Source: an uncultured Clostridia bacterium (GTDB lineage: Bacteria > Bacillota > Clostridia > TANB77 > CAG-508). Taken from it: a DNA stretch of 22,266 nt. The translations under genes and the position numbers were made by a program. Shown in pieces: positions 7,913 through 13,954 of the stretch (position 1 is its first letter; every line of letters begins with the position of its first letter). The stretch lies in NCBI GenBank assembly GCA_934148985.1, contig CAKPDO010000025.1:1-22266 (forward strand), written 5' to 3'. Below the pieces are notes generated by a model. It was not told the DNA's origin and ran no database searches. It saw only the letters and a list, made by a program, of their open reading frames with translations.

Positions 7913-7995
7913 TGGTGCTGATGGTGGGACTCGAACCCACATGGTTTCCCGCTGGATTTTGAGTCCAGTGCGTCTGCCAGTTCCGCCACATCAGC
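7913..7995 (-). tRNA. tRNA-Leu(CAA), CCA encoded
   Basis: Read on the minus strand, the acceptor arm GCTGATG pairs with CATCAGC, followed by discriminator A and an encoded CCA. The anticodon stem is CTGGA/TCCAG with loop CTCAAAA, giving anticodon CAA, which reads the leucine codon TTG. The D arm (GGCGGAACTGGCAGACGC) and T arm (GTGGGTTCGAGTCCCAC) are canonical and a class II variable arm is present. It is a single gene transcribed against its neighbours. Confidence 0.96.
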
Positions 7996-8012
7996 ATGTT
8001 AAACACTTAGTT

Positions 8013-8041
8013 ATTCTAACATAAAAAAAAAGAATTGTCTA
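8013..8041 (-). promoter_or_regulatory. tRNA-Leu promoter
   Basis: On the minus strand, TAGACA (8036-8041) and TAGAAT (8013-8018) are 17 bases apart, and TGT before the -10 gives an extended -10. Confidence 0.7.
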
Positions 8042-8128
8042 TATTTTTTGAAAAACAATTTAAAAAAGTTGTTACAGTCCGGTAAGGAAGAATAAAAAAT
8101 ATATATATAATAAAATAGTTTAAAATCT

Positions 8129-8167
8129 ACATAAATACTTTACAAAACGAAAAGACAATGTTATAAT
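8129..8167 (+). promoter_or_regulatory. Promoter A of the ART/TerY-P block
   Basis: TTTACA (8139-8144) and TATAAT (8162-8167) are 17 bases apart, with TGT before the -10. Bases 8129-8153 match 9303-9327, the next promoter, at 22 of 25 positions. An 11-bp perfect inverted repeat (8150-8160 and 8170-8180) flanks the -10, a good place for a repressor. Confidence 0.85.
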
Positions 8168-8173
8168 TGCATT

Positions 8174-8306
8174 GTCTTTTATTGATAAATTTGCATTCAA
8201 TATTGTCTCAATGCATTATAATGAGGACATTTAGAGATAATGAGGCAATTATCAGTCAAATGACTAGCAAAGAAGTAAATCGTTGTTAATTAACAGGAGG
8301 AAAAGA
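8174..8306 (+). promoter_or_regulatory. Conserved 5' leader A
   Basis: The untranslated leader of about 133 nt shares two blocks with leader B. TTGCATTCAATATTGTCT (8191-8208) matches 9367-9387 with a 3-base gap. An 18-base block (8254-8271) beginning AGTCAAATGAC matches 9427-9444 at 16 of 18 positions. Between them is a short stem GATAAT/ATTATC (8236-8241 with 8248-8253). No known riboswitch was recognised. Confidence 0.6.
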
Positions 8307-9197
8307 ATGGAAAAAATAAGTAAACAGCATTTATTAAAGTTTTTGCAGACAGAAGCTGGAGAAAAAGCTCTGCGGGAAGCAGCTAGGATAGTTTCTAAAG
8401 AGATTGTTTCGGCCGAAAAATATTATGTTGGAACACCTGATGGAAAATATTTTGGCAGTGACCAGTTTGAAGAAAATGCGGTAACAGCCAAAAAGGCTTA
8501 TGTTACACTGAACACTCTGATGGGAGGAGAAACTGCTGAATTTGACCGTTTTACAGAAGGTAAGAAACAAGTACCAGAATTAATTACACCTTTGGGCGTA
8601 AAGAAAATGGTAAATTTGTTTATGCATTTGTATTGTTTCGCAAGCGGAACAAGTAGTGACATAACATATGAAACAGTAAAAGCGTGTCGCCAGAGTGAAG
8701 TATCAGAGGGAGAAAGCATCGTTGGAGTTCTTACATCTACAACAAAACTTTCTGTAGAAGAAATCATGAAATTGGGATATGGAAATAAGAATAAATTAGC
8801 AATTTGCCATTACAAATTCCATGATGGAGCAGCAATTTTTGATATGGAAAAATTGCAAGAAGAATACCTTAAACCAGAAGAAAGAGAAGTTCTATTACTT
8901 ATGGGAAATAAAATTGTAGCACATTGTTTAGGCTATGACGAGCGTTATATTGGTAAGGATGGACAGCCGGCACTTATCTATGAAGTAGATGTGTATCCGC
9001 CAGAATTTGAGCCAATCGCTGAAAAAGAGGAAGATATTAAAGCGATAGTGTACAATTCGAAATATTTGACGGAGGTAAGAAAATTTTACGAAGCATTAAA
9101 CCAAGGAGGCGAATATCCTGCTGTTCCAAGTTGCTATGAGGAATGGAAGAAAAGCTTTAGAAAGTTAGTGTTTATGGAATTGGCAAAGCTTGCATAA
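8307..9197 (+). CDS. ADP-ribosyltransferase-like protein (putative)
   Basis: The product has 296 residues, soluble, with no signal peptide. Read from the ATG at 8307, which has an AGGAGG site; a TTG at 8283 is rejected because it includes that site. The C-terminal half resembles the mono-ADP-ribosyltransferase fold. There is a candidate Arg 128 (ACRQSE), then VGVLTSTTK near 139-147 in the place of the STS strand. PEEREVLL follows near 190-197, fitting the ExE strand-turn (Glu 192 and Glu 194). The family pattern is R, then STS, then ExE, in this order. The call rests on pattern and order only. It is a single gene with its own promoter and terminator, next to a nicotinamidase-like gene with a duplicated promoter and leader. 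It might instead be a catalytically dead relative. Confidence 0.55.
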   Translation: MEKISKQHLLKFLQTEAGEKALREAARIVSKEIVSAEKYYVGTPDGKYFGSDQFEENAVTAKKAYVTLNTLMGGETAEFDRFTEGKKQVPELITPLGVKKMVNLFMHLYCFASGTSSDITYETVKACRQSEVSEGESIVGVLTSTTKLSVEEIMKLGYGNKNKLAICHYKFHDGAAIFDMEKLQEEYLKPEEREVLLLMGNKIVAHCLGYDERYIGKDGQPALIYEVDVYPPEFEPIAEKEEDIKAIVYNSKYLTEVRKFYEALNQGGEYPAVPSCYEEWKKSFRKLVFMELAKLA

Positions 9198-9230
9198 AGT
9201 TTTATTACAATTATTTTTTTGTTCATAAGT

Positions 9231-9278
9231 AAAAGTAGCCGGGTTATTATAAGTTAAAATAACTTGGCTGCTTTTAAT
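9231..9278 (+). terminator. Terminator after the ART-like gene
   Basis: A long hairpin: an outer 10-bp stem with one G:T pair (9231-9240 with 9266-9275), an internal loop, and an inner 6-bp stem (9243-9248 with 9258-9263), ending in a T run. Confidence 0.85.
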
Positions 9279-9302
9279 TTTCAAAAAAATTACGTAAATT
9301 TT

Positions 9303-9341
9303 ACATAAACACTTTACGAAACAAAAATGATGTGATATAAT
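9303..9341 (+). promoter_or_regulatory. Promoter B, of the nicotinamidase-TerY-PP2C-kinase operon
   Basis: TTTACG (9313-9318) and TATAAT (9336-9341) are 17 bases apart, with TGA before the -10. It shares the ACATAAA-N-ACTTTAC core with promoter A at the same spacing. An upstream TTACGTAAA (9290-9298) forms an inverted repeat with TTTACG at the -35. Confidence 0.85.
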
Positions 9342-9347
9342 CCCATT

Positions 9348-9471
9348 ATGTCAATGCTAGATTGTTTTGCATTTAATACTATTGTCTTAGGCAACATGGT
9401 AACAGCAATAGGAAAAAGGCGATAGCAGTCAATTGACAAGCAAAAAAAATCAACTTTAGGAGGATTAGCAA
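9348..9471 (+). promoter_or_regulatory. Conserved 5' leader B
   Basis: This leader of about 124 nt has the two blocks shared with leader A (9367-9387 and 9427-9444). The second contains the perfect 10-base palindrome GTCAATTGAC (9428-9437). CTATTG and CAATAG (9379-9384 and 9405-9410 region) can pair around the middle part. It ends in an AGGAGG site before the ATG. Confidence 0.6.
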
Positions 9472-10386
9472 ATGAAGACTAATTACGAGCAGATTGTGGA
9501 TGTAGCAAAGATTGGAAAACATGGTGAGGCAAATATGAATAATATTTTCGCACTTGCCGAACAAGAACGGTTTACGGCAGCAATTAATGATTCACCAAGA
9601 CGACTGCTTCTGTGTATCGATGTGCAGAAGGATTTCATTGAAGGAGGAGCATTAGCTGTACTAGGATCTATTGCAGATGTTGAACGTATTACACGTTTCA
9701 TCTACAATAACATGGGAGGAATAAGCAAGATTATGTGCAGTTTGGATACCCACATTGCACACCAGATTTTCCATCCATGCTGGTGGGTAAATTCAGCTGG
9801 CGATCATCCAACGCCATACACAATCATTACATATGATGATGTGGTTCAGAATCGTTGGAAACCAGTAATTGGAGATCCAAAAGATTCTCTTCAGTATCTT
9901 AAGGAACTGGAAAAGGCAGGTGCTGGAAAGAAAAAACTTTGCATCTGGCCATACCATTGTATTAATGGTACTGACGGTTTTACATTGGAGAATGAGTTCG
10001 CAAAGATGGTATATTTCCATTCTGTTGCGCGTAAGACAGTAAATCCAATGATTAACAAAGGTAATGACCCATACAGTGAGATGTATGGCATTATCAAACC
10101 AGAGTTCAGCAGAAAAAACTTCCTGAATGTACCTGTTTTGAATGCCATTGAGAACTATGATGAAATTTATGTCGTAGGAGAGGCTGCAAGTCATTGCTTA
10201 ATGGAGTCAGTTAAGCAGATTGCAGAGCACTTTGCAAACCGACCAGAAGTAACCCAGAAAATCACTGTTTTGGAGGATTGTACATCTCCTATCGGTGGAT
10301 TTGAAGCAGATACCAAAGCTGCTTTTGATGATTTTAAGAAGTCATATGGTATCAAGTTCAAAAAGTCAACAGAAATTCAGTTTTAA
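9472..10386 (+). CDS. Nicotinamidase/isochorismatase-family hydrolase
   Basis: Nicotinamidases hydrolyse nicotinamide to nicotinate and ammonia. The catalytic triad is visible: Asp 50 in CIDVQKDF, Lys 196 in INKGND, and Cys 242 in GEAASHC. The metal site fits Asp 92 and His 94 (LDTH), His 101, and His 162 in WPYHCINGT, a typical nicotinamidase block. At 304 residues it is longer than the usual 180-210, with extra sequence at the N-terminus (about 40 residues) and between the metal site and WPYHC. An AGGAGG site precedes the ATG at 9472. It is first gene of a four-gene unit with terY, PP2C and kinase. Arginine codons are mostly CGN, unlike the AGA-rich flanks. Isochorismatase or another cysteine hydrolase activity is possible, but the metal ligands favour nicotinamidase. 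Confidence 0.82.
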   Translation: MKTNYEQIVDVAKIGKHGEANMNNIFALAEQERFTAAINDSPRRLLLCIDVQKDFIEGGALAVLGSIADVERITRFIYNNMGGISKIMCSLDTHIAHQIFHPCWWVNSAGDHPTPYTIITYDDVVQNRWKPVIGDPKDSLQYLKELEKAGAGKKKLCIWPYHCINGTDGFTLENEFAKMVYFHSVARKTVNPMINKGNDPYSEMYGIIKPEFSRKNFLNVPVLNAIENYDEIYVVGEAASHCLMESVKQIAEHFANRPEVTQKITVLEDCTSPIGGFEADTKAAFDDFKKSYGIKFKKSTEIQF

Positions 10387-10421
10387 AAATCAAAAACAAA
10401 AACAACTAGGAGGACAATAAT

Positions 10422-11108
10422 ATGGAAAAGAATTTTGTAATTGACGGACTGGATGAAACTTATGCACAGAACATTGATGTTGATGACGTAATGTCTCCAA
10501 GCATTATGCTTGTTGATTTTGTTATTGATGGAAGTGGTTCTATGTACAGCTATGAAACTGCCATGCGGGAATGCTTGCAGCATTACAAGAATGCGATTTG
10601 CAACTCAAAGCAGGCTGATGAAATGCTTGTAAGTAAAACCGTTTTTTCTTCCACTATTCAAACTGGTGGATATGTTGCACCTGAGGATTTTAATACAGAT
10701 TACTCAGCTGACAGTTCAACCAAGCTCTACGATGCAATCATCGATAGAAAACAGCGCATGCTGGACTATATGGAGCAGTTGAAAGATAACGGAACAAATG
10801 CCCGTGCATGCATGGTTATTCTTTCAGATGGATGGGATAACGATTCAAGATATAGAGCGAGCGATGCGAGAAGTGCAGTTACTGATTTGATTTCAAAGGA
10901 AATAACAGTTGCATTTATTGCATTCGGGCAGGAAGCATTTGGAATTGCAGATTCTATTGGCGTTAAGAAAAAGAACGTCAAGAATGTAAGCAACGATGAA
11001 AGTGCGCTGCGTAGCGTAATTGACTTGGTTTCAAAGAGTGCAATTTCTGCTTCGAAGAAGGCAAGCTCTGGAGCTGGAGAATCAGATGCAGGCTTCTTTG
11101 ATGTATAA
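10422..11108 (+). CDS. TerY-like von Willebrand factor A domain protein
   Basis: The product is a 228-residue soluble VWA protein. A complete MIDAS metal site is visible: DGSGS (Asp 36, Ser 38, Ser 40), Thr 100 in SSTKLYD, and Asp 136 in LSDGWDND. In TerY-P systems the VWA protein is thought to act as a metal-dependent adaptor with a phosphatase and kinase. The C-terminus is a Ser/Ala/Gly-rich tail ending GESDAGFFDV, which looks like a flexible exposed peptide; I do not know its role. An AGGAGG site precedes the ATG, 35 bases after the nicotinamidase gene with no promoter between, so they share an operon. Confidence 0.9.
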   Translation: MEKNFVIDGLDETYAQNIDVDDVMSPSIMLVDFVIDGSGSMYSYETAMRECLQHYKNAICNSKQADEMLVSKTVFSSTIQTGGYVAPEDFNTDYSADSSTKLYDAIIDRKQRMLDYMEQLKDNGTNARACMVILSDGWDNDSRYRASDARSAVTDLISKEITVAFIAFGQEAFGIADSIGVKKKNVKNVSNDESALRSVIDLVSKSAISASKKASSGAGESDAGFFDV

Positions 11109-11142
11109 AAGCGTCAAAGTAACTAATAACGACTAAAGTACA

Positions 11143-11177
11143 GGGTGGAGGTTGCATTATGGCCTCCATCCTTTTTT
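11143..11177 (+). terminator. Intra-operon terminator/attenuator between terY and PP2C genes
   Basis: A 9-bp stem with one G:T pair (11143-11151 with 11163-11171), an 11-nt loop and TTTTTT. I see no good promoter in the short space after it, so the PP2C and kinase genes probably depend on read-through, which would lower their expression. Confidence 0.85.
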
Positions 11178-11191
11178 ATTAGGAGGTAAAA

Positions 11192-12007
11192 ATGGCTGAG
11201 TTAGAAAAATCTCGGGAAGAAATTGTTGCTCTGGATGTTGAAAGAAAAGATGAAAATGTAGAAGAAGGCACATCTGTTAACACAAGTTCTAAAGCAAAAG
11301 AAGCGCGAAAGATTGTAAAAGTTAGCAAAATGGGTTCAGACCATAAATTTGCAAATATCAACAATCAGGATTTTGCATTTAATTTGCTGAACATGAAAGT
11401 GGTTACAGATGGTTGTGGTTCTGGAAAACATTCAGAAGTGGGAACACAAGTTTTTGGACAGCTCTTTGCAAGAAAAGTGCTGGAATATTACCAAAAAGGA
11501 GAGTCGATTAATGAAAGTAATTTTATTACAGTAGTCGATGAAATCTTTCAACAGATGCTTAAACTTTGCAATGAAAGTAAATTTATTTTCCAAAACTATT
11601 GTTTCACTATCCTTGTATGTTTTGAATTTGAAAATGAATTTGTTGTATATAGCTGTGGAGATGGTTATATCATTAAGGAAAGCGCTGATGATGTTATAAC
11701 ATTTGAGCAACTTGATGATGGAGAGTATCCACGTTATTATGTTTACAATTTCATTGAAGACAAATCTTGTTTAGTTGAATATAAAGATGGAGTTACATTT
11801 AGTGTATCTCGCTTCAGTAAAGAAGAGTACAAGAATATTGGAGTTGCGACAGATGGACTTAGATTTTATGAAAATCTTTTAGATGTCGAAAAAACGAAGT
11901 TTATGGATTTTTTACATGATGGCATGGGACCGAAAATTGAAGTTCTTATCAATCGAAACAACAAGAAAAATGAAATGTTTCATGATGACATCTCGATTTG
12001 CTTTTAA
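11192..12007 (+). CDS. PP2C-type serine/threonine phosphatase (TerY-P triad)
   Basis: The product is a 271-residue metal-dependent PPM/PP2C phosphatase. After an acidic, low-complexity N-terminus of about 40 residues come the family motifs in order: NQDFAF (Asp 60), VVTDGCGSG (Asp 73, Gly 74), SCGDGYI (Asp 157), VATDGLRF (Asp 221) and HDDISI (Asp 265-266). All metal-binding acidic positions appear to be kept, so it is likely active. An AGGAGG site lies before the ATG at 11192. It sits between terY and the kinase, 12 bases from the latter, as expected for the TerY-P triad, where it probably reverses the kinase's phosphorylation. Confidence 0.9.
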   Translation: MAELEKSREEIVALDVERKDENVEEGTSVNTSSKAKEARKIVKVSKMGSDHKFANINNQDFAFNLLNMKVVTDGCGSGKHSEVGTQVFGQLFARKVLEYYQKGESINESNFITVVDEIFQQMLKLCNESKFIFQNYCFTILVCFEFENEFVVYSCGDGYIIKESADDVITFEQLDDGEYPRYYVYNFIEDKSCLVEYKDGVTFSVSRFSKEEYKNIGVATDGLRFYENLLDVEKTKFMDFLHDGMGPKIEVLINRNNKKNEMFHDDISICF

Positions 12008-12019
12008 GGAGGTATTTTT

Positions 12020-13780
12020 ATGGCAATTAGTTTTACAAATCGGAAACAACTTGAAAGATTAAACAAACTTGCTGAGGGTGGAGAAGCTACTATTTACGAG
12101 TTTGATGCTAAAAGGGTTATTAAAATTTTTAAACCTAGTGTAGATACAAAGAAAAAGGAGAACAAGGTTAAATATTTAATTTCTATTGGAAAGCAATTTC
12201 CACGAAATGTTATTGGACCTGAGGAAGAAGTAACAGTTGGTGGTAAATTTGCAGGTTATGCAATGAAAAAGCTGATCGATGCGGAAAATCTCCATATGCT
12301 TACTAAGCCTAAATTCTTAACAGCATCAAAATTTAGTAATCAGGATGTATTGCAAATTATTACAAATTTGGGAACAGACTTGGGCAAACTCCATGCATTT
12401 GGAATAATTGTAGGAGATGTTAGTGATTATAATTTCCAGATGAACGGAAAAAATGATTACTTTATCGATGTTGATAGCTGGGGCGTAGAAGGAAAATATG
12501 CGCCTGATGCATATACGGAATTATTTACGTGTCCAGATAGCTATGCTAGTGATGGTACAATTAAATTTTCTTTTGAAAATGAAAATTATAATTTTGCTGT
12601 TCTTGCTTTTAATATGTTGACAGGAATTCATCCTTTTGCTGGAACATATCTTCCAGACAAAAAACTTTCTCCACTAGAAAGAATGAAGAAAAAAATCTCA
12701 ATTGTCGGTCAGCATAAAGCAGATGTAAAAATTCCAAAAATTATAGGCAGCTGGAAATGGATGTCACCTAAGCTTGAGCAAGACTTTATTGAAATTTTTG
12801 AGCAAGGAAAGAAATATGACATTACACCTGATTTACAAGATCTTTTAAGAAATATGAATCATTGCAGTTCTCATGACATTTATTATTACTCTAAGTACAG
12901 TGAGTGCCCACTTTGCAATGAAAATGCTAATGTAAAGGCAACGACTATTATTACAAAGGTAACCCAGACAGGAAAAGGACCTAAGATTACAATTATTTTT
13001 TCTGAGGCGGATTGTGCATTTATTTTAAGTGATGTACACTATCTTAATAAAAATAACGAGGCGGTTCATTTCGAAAGTAAAAGAAAGTTTGGAGTTGCAA
13101 AGGGTAAGAAAGTAGATTTTTCAGGAGATGGTAAATTTGTTTATGTAACGGATGATGATACAATTGAAATATATGATGATAAAAATCAGTTAACTTCTAC
13201 GATTGAACGTATGCACAAAACAAATTACCTCGTAAGAGATAATGATGTGTATTATGTGGATAAAGGAAATAACTTGATTAAACTTACAATTACTCAATAT
13301 GGAAATATGCCTAATTATTTAGGACAGGTATATAATCCTCTTATTGAGGCTGTAGGTGACAAAGTATTTATGTTTTCTATGTATCAAAAGACGGCAATCG
13401 TTACTACCCCTGATTATACCTTTGAGGTAAAGTATTCTGGAAAAATCAATGAATATGCTATTAAATACGATAAGGCAACAAATAAATGGCTGTTTATTTA
13501 TCAGTTATCCAATGGTAAGTATCGTACAATCGTATTTAATAAAAATCAAATTGAATATGATGATGATACTTTAATGTATAATGCACAGCCGTTGAGTAAC
13601 ATTGATTTTCACAATAATACTATTTATGATCCTGCAGACGGAAAAATTGTTGGAACAAATCTCTTGAAAAATACTGCAAAGGAATTTGAGTGCAGTGTAG
13701 TTGATGAGAGCTCTAAGCTTGAATTCACAGGAAGAGGTTTCAAAATCTACAATAAAAATAATATTTATAACTATGGTTGA
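12020..13780 (+). CDS. Protein kinase with zinc ribbon and C-terminal repeat domain (TerY-P triad)
   Basis: The product has 586 residues. The kinase domain covers about 1-280: a glycine-loop-like LAEGGEATIYEF, Lys 35 in VIKIFK, a catalytic loop IIVGDVSDYNFQM (Asp 133, Asn 138; the HRD histidine/arginine are replaced by VG), and FIDVDSWG (Asp 150/152) in place of DFG. A zinc ribbon follows: Cys 282-x2-His 285 and Cys 296-x2-Cys 299. The remaining 270 residues are beta-rich and repetitive in character (for example KFVYVTDDDTIEIYDDK), perhaps a beta-propeller. It is the last gene of the operon, with an AAGGAGG site, and ends before a strong terminator. Kinase plus zinc ribbon next to VWA and PP2C is the layout of the described TerY-P triad. 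Confidence 0.85.
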   Translation: MAISFTNRKQLERLNKLAEGGEATIYEFDAKRVIKIFKPSVDTKKKENKVKYLISIGKQFPRNVIGPEEEVTVGGKFAGYAMKKLIDAENLHMLTKPKFLTASKFSNQDVLQIITNLGTDLGKLHAFGIIVGDVSDYNFQMNGKNDYFIDVDSWGVEGKYAPDAYTELFTCPDSYASDGTIKFSFENENYNFAVLAFNMLTGIHPFAGTYLPDKKLSPLERMKKKISIVGQHKADVKIPKIIGSWKWMSPKLEQDFIEIFEQGKKYDITPDLQDLLRNMNHCSSHDIYYYSKYSECPLCNENANVKATTIITKVTQTGKGPKITIIFSEADCAFILSDVHYLNKNNEAVHFESKRKFGVAKGKKVDFSGDGKFVYVTDDDTIEIYDDKNQLTSTIERMHKTNYLVRDNDVYYVDKGNNLIKLTITQYGNMPNYLGQVYNPLIEAVGDKVFMFSMYQKTAIVTTPDYTFEVKYSGKINEYAIKYDKATNKWLFIYQLSNGKYRTIVFNKNQIEYDDDTLMYNAQPLSNIDFHNNTIYDPADGKIVGTNLLKNTAKEFECSVVDESSKLEFTGRGFKIYNKNNIYNYG

Positions 13781-13814
13781 TTTTTAGTTTATGGTAGTTC
13801 GATAGACTAAACAA

Positions 13815-13853
13815 AAAAGCCCGCAATCGATTTTTGATTGCGGGCTTTTGAAA
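13815..13853 (+). terminator. Strong terminator ending the TerY-P operon
   Basis: A 14-bp perfect GC-containing stem (13815-13828 with 13836-13849), 7-nt loop, with the T run in the right arm. It separates the operon from the helicase gene. Confidence 0.95.
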
Positions 13854-13893
13854 TGAAATAAAGTTTAAAATAAGTTCAAATTTAGAAAAACTA

Positions 13894-13922
13894 TTGAAAA
13901 ATCAACTAAAATAGGATATAAT
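13894..13922 (+). promoter_or_regulatory. Promoter of the SNF2 helicase gene
   Basis: TTGAAA (13894-13899) and TATAAT (13917-13922) are 17 bases apart. Confidence 0.85.
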
Positions 13923-13954
13923 AACTTGCTAGAAAAAATTAAAAGGAGAACAAA

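Noticed and set aside
7913..8306. tRNA-Leu as an attachment site of an integrated element
   Set aside because: No integrase gene and no direct repeat of the tRNA 3' end was seen in the window.
9793..10194. Minus-strand open frames opposite the nicotinamidase gene
   Set aside because: Shadows of a gene with all catalytic motifs on the plus strand; no ribosome-binding sites.
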